Origin: Nannocystis exedens
GTDB taxonomy: Bacteria; Myxococcota_A; Polyangia; Polyangiales; Polyangiaceae
NCBI GenBank assembly: GCA_945861885.1
Contig: CAMAVR010000033.1
Span: 1 to 39,516, forward strand
Direction of reading: 5' to 3'
Length of the DNA: 39,516 nt
The translations under genes were made by a program, and so were the position numbers. Under the pieces are notes generated by a model, which was given only the letters and a program-made list of their open reading frames with translations, did not search any database and was not told the origin of the DNA. Below, in pieces: positions 24,001 to 31,989 of this stretch; position 1 is the stretch's first letter; every line of letters begins with the position of its first letter.

Positions 24001-24080
24001 GGGGGAACCCGAAACCGGTAAAAAGGGGCGAACCCGGAGGGGGAACCCGAAACCGGTAAAAAGGGGGGAACCCGGAGGGG
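24001..24080. repeat. 38-bp tandem repeat, just over two copies
   Basis: A 38-bp unit that begins GGGGGAACCCGAAACCGGTA occupies 24001-24038 and 24039-24076, with one mismatch (C/G) and the start of a third copy. It contains CGAAACCGGT and ends in AACCCGGA, the same word that forms the outer arm of the adjoining long hairpin, so the two elements merge. Confidence 0.85.
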
Positions 24081-24190
24081 TTTCGCCGAAGACCAAGCGC
24101 TAAAGAGCTTGGGGGCCCGGGGCGTACTAACGTACGTTCCGGGCCCCCAAGCTCTTTAACGCGAAGGTATCCGGCGAAAACCCCCGGGTT
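24069..24190. repeat. Long near-perfect inverted repeat (about 120 nt)
   Basis: The inner arms (24097-24127 and 24132-24162) match over 31 bp with three mismatches around a TAAC loop. They share TAAAGAGCTTGGGGGCCCGG. After a short bulge, outer arms pair again: AACCCGGAGGGGTTTCGCCG at 24069 with its slipped complement ending at 24190. The whole could fold into one long hairpin. It ends 4 bp from the 3' end of the tRNA-Leu gene and is the first thing a minus-strand tRNA transcript would meet. It resembles a palindromic mobile unit (MITE/REP-like) rather than a normal terminator. Confidence 0.8.
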
Positions 24191-24194
24191 CCGG

Positions 24195-24278
24195 TGCGAA
24201 GGAAGGGACTTGAACCCTTACAGGAGTTACCCCACTGGAACCTGAATCCAGCGCGTCTGCCAATTCCGCCACCCTCGC
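24195..24278 (-). tRNA. tRNA-Leu (anticodon CAG)
   Basis: The minus strand begins GCGAGGGTGGCGGAATTGGC and folds as an 84-nt class II tRNA. The acceptor stem GCGAGGG pairs with CCTTCGC (one G-U). The D-loop is GGCGGAATTGGCAGACGCGC. The anticodon stem CTGGA/TCCAG encloses TTCAGGT, giving anticodon CAG. A long variable arm (GGGGTAACTCC) is typical of leucine tRNA, and the T-arm contains GGTTCAAGTCC. The discriminator is A, as leucyl-tRNA synthetase expects. CCA is not encoded; the next bases are CCGG. Confidence 0.95.
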
Positions 24279-24371
24279 TAGGTTGGGCCCGTTTTCGTAG
24301 CGTCCCGATAGCCACTCGTCAAGGACGGTCGAGGCTCCCCATGAGGCTGGCTAGAAAATCTAAATTCACGG

Positions 24372-24456
24372 ATCGACCCCGACAGTCGACCCCGACCTTC
24401 GAATTCGACTGTCGAGGTCGGGGTCGAGGTCGGGGTCGAGGTCGGGGTCGACCCCA
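24372..24456. repeat. GTCGACCCC inverted arms with three 12-bp tandem repeats
   Basis: Three exact copies of GAGGTCGGGGTC (24414-24449) are preceded by TCGACCCCGACAGTCGACCC at about 24373, so the two sides can pair across a short TTCGAATTCGA centre. Translation gives only an RGRGRG run, which is not a protein. It lies between the tRNA gene and the 3' end of the transglutaminase-like gene and could act as a terminator of unusual shape. The remaining intergenic bases (24279-24371, 24457-24505) show nothing recognisable. Confidence 0.75.
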
Positions 24457-24505
24457 TCGTTCATCGATGGTTTTTATTCGGCTCGCCTTACAACGAGCGT
24501 CTGAC

Positions 24506-26476
24506 CTACCGCCGTACGACGGACGCCTTGACTGTGATTCGCGTACCCGGCCGGCCCTTCACTCTGACGGTGTAGTTGCCTGTCTGGACTGCCGTTGCGT
24601 CGCAAGTCACGGGCAATGCGCCGACCTCGAGTCGTTCGCGCTCCGTTCTGCATACCAATCCGCCGTTTGGCCCGACAACCGCCATGCTGGCTTTCCCCTC
24701 GCCATGAAGCGCAAACTTTACTTTATCGCCCTTCACTAGAGTCACTGTCCCGAATTCCGCTCGCGATCGACCGATGAAGCCGTGCTCGATGACGTCCAGG
24801 ACGACCGCGGTCGGCGCTGGTGGCGCTGGCGGCTGCACTGGTGGCGCAGGCGGCTGCACTGGCGGCGCAGGCGGCTGCACTGGCGGCGCGGGCGGCTGCA
24901 CTGGTGGCGCTGGCGGCTGTACTGGTGGCGCTGGCGGCTGAACCGCCGTCGCCTTCGCCTTATCAACCAACTGCTTCACGTCGCTGTACGTCAACATCCC
25001 GCCGAAGATGCTCGCCGGCGTCGATATTCCCCACCAGGCAAAGTCCGGGTGATTAATCTTGCTCTTACCGATCCACTCGCCGCCCATGATGCGCCCGAGC
25101 CCGTCGACTTCGAGAATATACTCGAGATTGTCGGTCCTCGTGAAATCGTCGATCGCCGACAGCGACGACGTACGTGATGCTTCCGACTCCGTGATCCACT
25201 TGAAATCTGTCTTCACGTGATAGAATTTCACCGCATCCGTGTTGAAAATGTAGTCGGTCTTCCCCGGCTTTTTTCCGCCAATTGATAAGCTAATCGTTGA
25301 CGTTTCGCCGTAACCGATGACCGCGTAGCTGACTTCATCGCCCTCTTTGACATTGACGCGGCACTCTTCAGCCGAAGAGTTCCCTGCCGATGCGCAGTCG
25401 TTCGAATTCGAATTCGCCCTCCCGCCGATGCGCACATAGAGATCTGCGTCGCCATCGCCGTGCATCTTAATCACAAGCTCGCCAGCCGTCGTCGCTTTGT
25501 AGACGCCCTCTCGCGTGTCGCCTTTTTTAATCAGGATTTTTGCGAGCACTTCCGAGAACGCCATGTTCAAGGAAAGAAGCGTCACAGCCTCCTCTTTTGA
25601 AATCGCCTCCTGGCGCTTCACGTCGTAACCACGCACCGGCTGATTCCACACTTCGGCGTGCGATGTTCGTTCGATAACGTAGTTCGCTTTTCGAATACCG
25701 ATCATGTTCGCGTTAATGACGTGAAACGTCCCTGGGTTCATGTCGCGGCATTCGTCGGCTTGGATTCGACCGAATTCATCGACCGCGGAAGACATGTCCT
25801 CCTCCGTCATGTTGCATCGCGAGCTGATGAATTTCGCGCTCTTTACGCCCTTGTCGTACAGCAGCGCTCCGAGCGCTTCGACGTCGGCGGGGTAAAACGT
25901 GATGCCGTTGATCTCGACTGGCTTAATCGGCGCTGGCTCGCGGTTTGCGAAGTCCGCCCAGCCCGGGCAAATGCCGAACCACGTCGGGATGCAATAGCCG
26001 CCCGCTTCCGGCTTCCCGGTATCGAGGTTGCGCGGAATTGCGCATGCCGACCCATCTTCGAGCCCGCTGCAATCCTTGTCGCTCTTGCAAGCCTTGTTGC
26101 GACTCCACGCTTTGATACCAACTTTGTCTTGCACCGTTTTCGAAAATCCTGGGCGATTAAACGCCTTTTCGAACTTTTCGGCTGGCGAGAGCGAGTCGGC
26201 GCCATCCCAGCGCGCGTTGATGCTGTCTTGGTAAATCGGCCAATAGGTACTCGGAACCGGCAGGTTCGCGACTTCACCGGACTTGGGAAGTTTGTCGAGT
26301 TCGACGATGAACGTCGCGTCGAGTCGGCGCGGATCGTTTGCGGTATTCCATTTCTCCGCCTCTTCGGTCGGAGCCACAGGTTCTTGGGGCGGCGAACCGC
26401 TCTCGCGGGTCGATGAGCATGCAATCATCCCGAGGGGGATTGAACAGATCGTAAAAAGAACGCGTCGAACACTCAT
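24506..26476 (-). CDS. Transglutaminase-elicitor (GP42)-like lipoprotein
   Basis: A 656-residue predicted lipoprotein (signal ends GMIAC). Residues about 130-300 resemble the TGase_elicitor family best known from the Phytophthora GP42 transglutaminase, also reported in marine Vibrio. Matching stretches are GYCIPTWFGICPGWADFA (candidate nucleophile C170), PVEINGITFYPADVEALGALLYDKG, NPGTFHVINANMIG (candidate H252) and EVWNQPVRGYDV. An inserted beta-rich segment with DGDADLYVRIGG looks like a PPC domain. A Cys-patterned segment (CKSDKDCSGLEDGSACAIP) precedes the active site. A (PPAPPVQ)6 linker then leads to a C-terminal beta domain of about 90 residues. AGGAGA lies 8-9 bases before the ATG. It probably crosslinks proteins outside the cell; family call good, activity inferred. 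Confidence 0.85.
   Translation of the reverse strand: MSVRRVLFTICSIPLGMIACSSTRESGSPPQEPVAPTEEAEKWNTANDPRRLDATFIVELDKLPKSGEVANLPVPSTYWPIYQDSINARWDGADSLSPAEKFEKAFNRPGFSKTVQDKVGIKAWSRNKACKSDKDCSGLEDGSACAIPRNLDTGKPEAGGYCIPTWFGICPGWADFANREPAPIKPVEINGITFYPADVEALGALLYDKGVKSAKFISSRCNMTEEDMSSAVDEFGRIQADECRDMNPGTFHVINANMIGIRKANYVIERTSHAEVWNQPVRGYDVKRQEAISKEEAVTLLSLNMAFSEVLAKILIKKGDTREGVYKATTAGELVIKMHGDGDADLYVRIGGRANSNSNDCASAGNSSAEECRVNVKEGDEVSYAVIGYGETSTISLSIGGKKPGKTDYIFNTDAVKFYHVKTDFKWITESEASRTSSLSAIDDFTRTDNLEYILEVDGLGRIMGGEWIGKSKINHPDFAWWGISTPASIFGGMLTYSDVKQLVDKAKATAVQPPAPPVQPPAPPVQPPAPPVQPPAPPVQPPAPPVQPPAPPAPTAVVLDVIEHGFIGRSRAEFGTVTLVKGDKVKFALHGEGKASMAVVGPNGGLVCRTERERLEVGALPVTCDATAVQTGNYTVRVKGRPGTRITVKASVVRR
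24812..24942 (-). repeat. 21-bp tandem repeat encoding PPAPPVQ
   Basis: Six units of 21 bp inside the transglutaminase-like gene encode a (PPAPPVQ)n linker. The units differ only at wobble positions, which implies recent expansion and likely length variation between strains. It separates the catalytic region from the C-terminal beta domain. Confidence 0.9.
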
Positions 26477-26782
26477 AAGCTAAGTCTCCTCACACCGTTC
26501 AGAGGCGAGTTCCACGTGCCACTATCGGCAGTCGATGACTCACCGCAAGGCAGCGGTGCTAGAAGCCGGGTAGCGCTCGACCCGCACTCGGCAACACTAT
26601 TTGAACGTGAATCATCTGCGATTCAGTGCCACCGCACAAATTCCGTCGGAGCTATCGCGCGCTCATTGCGGTGCAGAGCGAAGACTCGCTTTTGACTTGC
26701 GGAGCCGACCACGCGTGCCACCCCCCTGTCTTCGCTTTTCGTGCCCGAATTTCGACGACTCGCTGATTGGGATTGATGTTCA
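26477..26782. other. Divergent intergenic region between two lipoprotein genes
   Basis: 306 bp between the transglutaminase-like gene (leftward) and the WD40-like lipoprotein gene (rightward). Apart from the Shine-Dalgarno of the leftward gene (AGGAGA as read on the minus strand, 26485-26490), I see no convincing promoter, RNA or conserved short frame. A TTGACT at about 26694 could be a -35, but no -10 sits at the right distance. Confidence 0.5.
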
Positions 26783-29700
26783 ATGTCGCCTTTTGCTTCC
26801 ATCAACCGCGACGCGGCTTGTTTTTTTGCCATTCTACTGTCCGCTTGCGCGCCATCCGACATCACCGTTGATGAGTCGCGCGATGATGAGGAGGAGACGG
26901 GCCGTAGTGCCAGCGCGATCAGAGGCGATACAGCTTCTGTGTTCCCCTTCGCTGCAAGCGAAGCGGAATTTGCTCCCGTCCGTGCCCATCTGGACGCCGT
27001 CCCCGTAAACAACTGGAATTACAATAATATTTGCATTCCAATCTCGCCAACGAAGCTAATGGCAGCCGGCGAACACAAAATTGTGTGCCACCTTAGAGCG
27101 CACCCAAATTTTGCTCTATTGATCGCGCAAAATAGAGCAGTTGCAGCAACGAAGCACGGGCACAAGAGCCAAGCTGACGAGAATAGGGAGGTCGCCAATG
27201 AGAAAGCGAAGCTCGCCGAAATTCGGGCGAAAACGTCTGCTCTCGGGCATCCGATCGACGTTGCGCCGGCGATGAACGCGATACTCGCCGTCCCATGTTA
27301 CGAGCCCAACTCGCTGCGCGTCGATCGCACGAGCGACCCCAAGTGCTGGGCCATGGTGCAGCCGTGGTTTTCGCCTGACGAGTTTGTGCATTGGCACATG
27401 TACTTGAACGGCGGGCGATACCCCGTGCTCTCGCTCGACGAAGCGATGACTAGCGCCCACTTTAGCGACGCTTCAATGTTCACCGCCTGCAGAGCGCTAC
27501 GCGCCCATCGAAACCTCGCCCGCGACGCGCGGTTTGCCGTTTACGATGTGCAAGGGTTTGTCGCCATCCGCGGCCCTCACGCGGGGCGCTTCGTCCTTGC
27601 CGATCCGCTCGGCTGGACAGCACCTGGCCATCCACTCCACGGCACTGCCAGCGATAATATACTTATCGACGGATATGTCACTGACATGAACAAGGTCATC
27701 GTTGCTCACTGTCATCCGGCAGAAAAACGCTGGAAGGCTAGTTTTGACTCCGCACTAACAGCGAAGCAATGGCCATCCGCGAAGCAGCTCGTCACGGACA
27801 TGGAACCAGCGCTCGCCGATCTTGTCACCATCGAGCGCATGACCAAGTTGATCAAAGAGCTCCCATCGGGCGACGTCGAAACGCGGCGTTGGCTGGCCGA
27901 CCTCTTGGCGCGACGTCTAACTGCCACCGCCGAACCTGAACGAACGACGCAATTTCGCAAGCTGATGGCTGCTCACGTTGGCCACGAATTTCTCGAAAGC
28001 CCGGAGTATATTCCGGCTCCCAAAGACGTGTACACGGCACTCTTGTTGAATCGGGCCGATGTGGCGGAAAAGCTTCTCGTCGGTCGCAACGTCGATCTCC
28101 CCGCGCCGCCAAGCGCGATCCCTGCGGCGATCTCATCCGAAACGCTTTTGCGACTTGTTAATCTACTTGGCACAAACCGAACCGAACAGCGCTTGCGCGT
28201 CGCCGATGAATGGCTGCGCCGCCTTTGCGCCGAAACCGACGACACCGCGCGCGCGATCGGCTTTCAACACGCCATCGAAGCACACCTCGGAGCGCGTATT
28301 CTCGCGCGCGCGGACTTTACTATCCGTATGGCCGACATTGGCGGCGCGCTTATGGCACGAGCCGTGGAGACCGCGCGACGTCTCTTGAGCGACGCAACCG
28401 TGCGTCCGGGTAACCCCTCGCTTGCGAAAGCGCCGCTACCCGCTGTAATTACGATGAATCTGCTGATCGATTTGTATGCGTCGGACTTGGCAAGCTCTTC
28501 CGATGCCAAATCGTTTCTCCTCAAGCTGATCGTCCGCCTTCTCAATCAATCGGCCCCGTCGGACGATAGTCGCGTGACCATCCTTCGGGAACTCTTGAAC
28601 CGCAAGCTTCTCGATGATCTGATCTCCGCGCCTGGGTACGAGTCTCGCCCTTCCGATGTGACCGATGCGCTTCTAAAAGGCGACATCATGCTGGCGACGA
28701 TTCTCCGCCCCAGCGCGATTAAGCCGCGCTCTCTCGGCCTCAACTCAATGATCGCAATGTGGCCGAACATTCCGGTCGAGGGTCGCGACCTTTTCGTCGA
28801 TATTTTTATCGAGCAACTTAATTTTGCCGACACAGCGACGACTGTTTGCGCCGCGCTCACGGCCAAAGAGGTGACTAAGCTGTCGCTGCTTCAAACACTG
28901 CTCGCGCATCCGAAACTAAAACCACGACCAGAGTGCGCCGAGGCAATCGTCAACAGCCGAGCGAACGTTCACGCGACGCTCGGCGCCCGCACGCTCGAAC
29001 GTTGGGGCCTCACCAATTACTTCGTCGGTTTTGTAAAAGTCGAAGCGACCGACATGGCTCGATTAAGAAGCGAACGAAGTTCGGATGGCCGAAAACGTCT
29101 CACTCTCGCCAAATTTTCCGTGCCGTGTGGGCCATTTAGGAGCCGGATTATGCTCGATGGAGTGGCAATTTCTAACTCCGAGGGAGTGACGGTTCAGCAG
29201 CTGACACTTCAGAAATTTTGCGGCAATATCGCGATAACTTTCGCAAAATTTAGCCCCGACGGAACGCAGGTGGTCACCATTGCCAAAGACAATAGCGTGC
29301 GCATTTGGGATGTGCGCACCGGCAATGTCGTTGCCAAACTCCTTCGCGTGAAGCGCCCACGCTACGCCGACATTTCCAGCGACGGACGCAGAGTGTTGGT
29401 CACGGGCGGCAACACATTTGTCTGGGATACCGCCGACGCCAACTCAAGCACCAAAGGGATCACCCACCATCTCGAAACGCAAGATGCCGTTCTAGGTCTC
29501 TTTAATAAGACAGGAACGGAAGCGTTCGTTCTTGATCAACATGGCGTAATCGCATTGAACGCATCGACATGGCGGACACGTTGGCGCTCGTCCTGGACAA
29601 CAAGCGTTCCCGCAAGCGCGCAATACAGCGAAGATGGCACTCGAATCGCAATTGCCGCCGACAAAAGCGCCGTGTTGCTAAACAGCGAAAGCGGATCAGC

Positions 29701-29824
29701 AATCCGCAAAATGCTGCACACGACACCGGTCCGAACCGTCGCATTCAGCAAAGACGGGCAACACCTCGTAACAACAACAGATGATGGCTCACAGCGAACG
29801 TGGCTCGCACACGACGCACACTGA
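26783..29824 (+). CDS. Large lipoprotein with C-terminal WD40-like repeats
   Basis: A 1013-residue predicted lipoprotein; the signal peptide ends in AILLSAC at about residue 27. The N-terminal domain (about 60-330) is not recognised. It contains conserved-looking Cys, Trp and His residues (KCWAMVQPWFSPDEFVHWH, VIVAHCHP), so an enzymatic or binding role is possible. The middle (about 330-770) is helical and repetitive, like HEAT or ankyrin-type arrays (YTALLLNRADVAEKLLVGRN resembles an ankyrin unit). The C-terminal ~190 residues hold at least three WD40-like blades (FSPDGTQVVTIAKDNSVRIWD, ISSDGRRVLVTGGNTFVWD, FSKDGQHLVTTTDDGSQRTW). That is too few for a full seven-bladed propeller alone. It is convergent with trpS. 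Confidence 0.82.
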   Translation: MSPFASINRDAACFFAILLSACAPSDITVDESRDDEEETGRSASAIRGDTASVFPFAASEAEFAPVRAHLDAVPVNNWNYNNICIPISPTKLMAAGEHKIVCHLRAHPNFALLIAQNRAVAATKHGHKSQADENREVANEKAKLAEIRAKTSALGHPIDVAPAMNAILAVPCYEPNSLRVDRTSDPKCWAMVQPWFSPDEFVHWHMYLNGGRYPVLSLDEAMTSAHFSDASMFTACRALRAHRNLARDARFAVYDVQGFVAIRGPHAGRFVLADPLGWTAPGHPLHGTASDNILIDGYVTDMNKVIVAHCHPAEKRWKASFDSALTAKQWPSAKQLVTDMEPALADLVTIERMTKLIKELPSGDVETRRWLADLLARRLTATAEPERTTQFRKLMAAHVGHEFLESPEYIPAPKDVYTALLLNRADVAEKLLVGRNVDLPAPPSAIPAAISSETLLRLVNLLGTNRTEQRLRVADEWLRRLCAETDDTARAIGFQHAIEAHLGARILARADFTIRMADIGGALMARAVETARRLLSDATVRPGNPSLAKAPLPAVITMNLLIDLYASDLASSSDAKSFLLKLIVRLLNQSAPSDDSRVTILRELLNRKLLDDLISAPGYESRPSDVTDALLKGDIMLATILRPSAIKPRSLGLNSMIAMWPNIPVEGRDLFVDIFIEQLNFADTATTVCAALTAKEVTKLSLLQTLLAHPKLKPRPECAEAIVNSRANVHATLGARTLERWGLTNYFVGFVKVEATDMARLRSERSSDGRKRLTLAKFSVPCGPFRSRIMLDGVAISNSEGVTVQQLTLQKFCGNIAITFAKFSPDGTQVVTIAKDNSVRIWDVRTGNVVAKLLRVKRPRYADISSDGRRVLVTGGNTFVWDTADANSSTKGITHHLETQDAVLGLFNKTGTEAFVLDQHGVIALNASTWRTRWRSSWTTSVPASAQYSEDGTRIAIAADKSAVLLNSESGSAIRKMLHTTPVRTVAFSKDGQHLVTTTDDGSQRTWLAHDAH

Positions 29825-29858
29825 GCGGAAATGCGAATGGCAGAAACCGTTGGGTTTC

Positions 29859-30872
29859 TTAGGATGTGCCGACCGCGCGTCGCACTTGCGCCATGATTGG
29901 CGCTGCGACTTCGCGGGCCCGCGTGGCTCCTGCTTTCAGCACTTCATTCACGTAGCTGCGATCGTGCTCCAGCTCTCGTCGCTTGGCGCGCGCGGCGTCG
30001 AACCGCTTGTGGAACAGCTCAAGCAGCTGCTGCTTGTAGTGGCCGTACCCTTGCCCACCTTCGCGGAAGGTTCGATCGATTTCGTTCATCTCTTCTAACG
30101 TCGCGAAGAGTTTTAGGAGAGGATAGATTGGCGTGGCGGCCGGATCTTTTGGCGCTTCGACCGGCGTTGAATCGCTTTTGATCGACATGATGCGCTTTTT
30201 TACCGCTGCGTCGTCGGCGAAAAGATCGATCGTGTTGCCGTAGCTTTTGCTCATCTTTTGCCCGTCGATTCCCGGGACGACGGCGGTCGACTCTTGGACA
30301 AATGCCGCCGGCAATTTCAAAATTCCGGGCACATTCCCCCTCTTTTTACCTTCTGGATCGGCAGGATCGTACCCTTTTACGTAGAGCGCATTAAATTTTG
30401 TCGCGATATCGCGCGCAATTTCGATGTGCTGTACCTGATCTTTCCCCACGGGGACACGATCCGACCCGTAGAGCAAAATATCGGCCGCCATGAGCACCGG
30501 GTACGAAAATAGGCCTAAATCGGCCGCAATTCCGTGCGCCGTCTTGTCTTTGTACGAGTGCGCGCGCTCAAGTAGCCCCATCGGCGTGACTGCGCTCAGA
30601 TACCAAAAAAGCTCGGCGATTTCGGGCACGTCAGATTGACGAAAGAGCGTCGCTTTTTTCGGGTCGAGACCAAGCGCGAGGTAATCGATTGCCACATCGT
30701 CGGCGAGCGAGCGCATCAGCGTCGCATCGCGGACAGTCGTCATCGCGTGCCAATTTGCGATAAAATAGAGCGCTTCGCCCTGATCTTGGAGCTCGATCCA
30801 CTGCTGGAGCGCACCGAAAAAATTCCCAAGATGAAGCTTTCCTGACGACTGGATACCCGACAACGTTCGCAT
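29859..30872 (-). CDS. trpS: Tryptophanyl-tRNA synthetase
   Basis: Charges tRNA-Trp. A class I synthetase of 337 residues, the normal bacterial size. The N-terminal SGIQSSGKLHLGN contains the HIGH-like sequence (GKLHLGN, about 11-17), and GIDGQKMSKSYGN holds a perfect KMSKS (206-210). YPVLMAADILLYGSDRVPVGKDQVQHIE is the Trp/tRNA-binding block typical of TrpRS. The ATG at 30872 is in the usual position (MRTLSGIQSSG). It stands alone and is divergent from the dihydrouridine synthase gene. Confidence 0.97.
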   Translation of the reverse strand: MRTLSGIQSSGKLHLGNFFGALQQWIELQDQGEALYFIANWHAMTTVRDATLMRSLADDVAIDYLALGLDPKKATLFRQSDVPEIAELFWYLSAVTPMGLLERAHSYKDKTAHGIAADLGLFSYPVLMAADILLYGSDRVPVGKDQVQHIEIARDIATKFNALYVKGYDPADPEGKKRGNVPGILKLPAAFVQESTAVVPGIDGQKMSKSYGNTIDLFADDAAVKKRIMSIKSDSTPVEAPKDPAATPIYPLLKLFATLEEMNEIDRTFREGGQGYGHYKQQLLELFHKRFDAARAKRRELEHDRSYVNEVLKAGATRAREVAAPIMAQVRRAVGTS

Positions 30873-30918
30873 CGGCGCATTATAGCGATCTTTTGCTGGC
30901 CGTCCCGCGCCGTAATTT

Positions 30919-30953
30919 CCCGTAAACGTGCCCGTGCCCGTAAACGTGCCCGG
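30919..30953. repeat. 18-bp direct repeat in the trpS-dus intergenic region
   Basis: CCCGTAAACGTGCCCGTG at 30919-30936 is repeated at 30937-30953 (17 of 18 bases). It sits between the divergent trpS and dihydrouridine synthase genes. It could be a pair of operator half-sites or simple slippage. Two in-frame GTG codons inside it are poor start candidates for the downstream gene. Confidence 0.7.
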
Positions 30954-31005
30954 CTTTGTACTACAAGCGCGGACCCACTGTTTGCGCTATAAAGTCCGCC
31001 AATCC

Positions 31006-31989
31006 GTGCCGCTCTCGACAACGTTTCAGAAGCTTTATGCAAACACGCCGGTCATTCTCGCCCCCATGGAGGACGTGAGCGACGCCGTGTTCCGCGCATT
31101 GTGTCGCAAACACGGCGGCGATCTGTGTGTCACCGAATTCGTCAATGTCGAAGGGCTTCTTCGCGGCTGCCGTCGCGCGCAACGCAAGATTGCTCTCGAG
31201 ATGAGCGACACGCCAACGGCAATTCAGATATACGGATCGGACCCAGAGCGGCTCGCCGAAGCTGCGCGCGTCGCCGAAGAAGCGAACCCTGTCTACCTCG
31301 ATATTAATTGCGGCTGTTGGGTACCAAAAATCGCGGGACGCGGCGCCGGTGCTGCGTGGCTTCGCGATCCGGCCGCGATGGTCGCGATGGCGAAACTTGT
31401 CGTCGACAGCGTATCGCTCCCGGTAACGGTAAAAACGCGCATCGGCTGGGGCCCTGAATCGGACATGCCGATCGTAGACCTCGCGCGTCGTCTCGAAGAC
31501 GTCGGCGTCGCCGCGCTAACGATTCACTGCCGCACCGCTTCGATGGGGCATTCAGGCGCGGCCGATTGGCAGTGGGCAGCCCGCGCGCGCGAAGTGGTGT
31601 CGATCCCGGTCATCGTGAACGGCGATATCAAGAGCGCCGAGTGCGCAAAGAGCGCGATCGATTCAACCGGCTGCGCAGGGGTGATGGTCGGTCGGCGAGC
31701 GATCGAACATCCGTGGGTTTTTAGAGAGATTAACGCTCTGATAAAGCACGGCGAGGCGATTGACCCGCCAACGAACCAAGAGCGCATCGATTTATGCAAA
31801 GAGCATCTTCGAGCCAACGTCGCCGCGCGAGGCGAAAATCACGGCGTAAAAGTCACCAGGCGCCACCTAAGCGGCTACCTACGAGGCATGCCGGGCGCCG
31901 CGATACTACGACAGCGCCTACTGGCCGCCGACGCGATGAACGAGTGCATCGATATTTTAGACGCGGCGCAGCTTACGGCCGGGTGTTGA
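31006..31989 (+). CDS. tRNA-dihydrouridine synthase (DusB-like)
   Basis: An FMN- and NADPH-dependent enzyme that reduces uridine to dihydrouridine in the tRNA D-loop. About 327 residues from GTG 31006; the frame is open back to 30928, but that part lies in an 18-bp repeat. Landmarks are VILAPMEDVSDAVFRALC, the catalytic-Cys region LDINCGCWVPKIAGRGAGAAWL (proton donor C104), LPVTVKTRIGWG, LTIHCRTASMGHSGAADW, VIVNGDI and GVMVGRRAIEHPW. These fit the Dus TIM barrel with its phosphate-binding end. The GCWVPKI variant and the length fit the DusB/DusC-like group; the subgroup is uncertain. The last ~60 residues are the helical domain. Confidence 0.92.
   Translation: MPLSTTFQKLYANTPVILAPMEDVSDAVFRALCRKHGGDLCVTEFVNVEGLLRGCRRAQRKIALEMSDTPTAIQIYGSDPERLAEAARVAEEANPVYLDINCGCWVPKIAGRGAGAAWLRDPAAMVAMAKLVVDSVSLPVTVKTRIGWGPESDMPIVDLARRLEDVGVAALTIHCRTASMGHSGAADWQWAARAREVVSIPVIVNGDIKSAECAKSAIDSTGCAGVMVGRRAIEHPWVFREINALIKHGEAIDPPTNQERIDLCKEHLRANVAARGENHGVKVTRRHLSGYLRGMPGAAILRQRLLAADAMNECIDILDAAQLTAGC

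Noticed and set aside
23767..24096. 109-codon minus-strand open frame between glnD and the tRNA
   Set aside because: It reads through three repeat elements, including the one that yields the spurious HPERSEGS peptide, and has no ribosome-binding site or family.
24127..24315. 62-codon minus-strand open frame over the tRNA
   Set aside because: It is the translation of the tRNA-Leu gene and its hairpin, a common false gene.
24194..24739. 181-codon plus-strand open frame with an RGRGRG run
   Set aside because: It covers the tRNA antisense, the GTCGACCCC repeat and the end of the transglutaminase-like gene; there is no coding signature.
24812..24942. Separate Pro-rich gene or collagen-like protein
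   Set aside because: The 21-bp repeats are in frame with the transglutaminase-like gene and form its linker.
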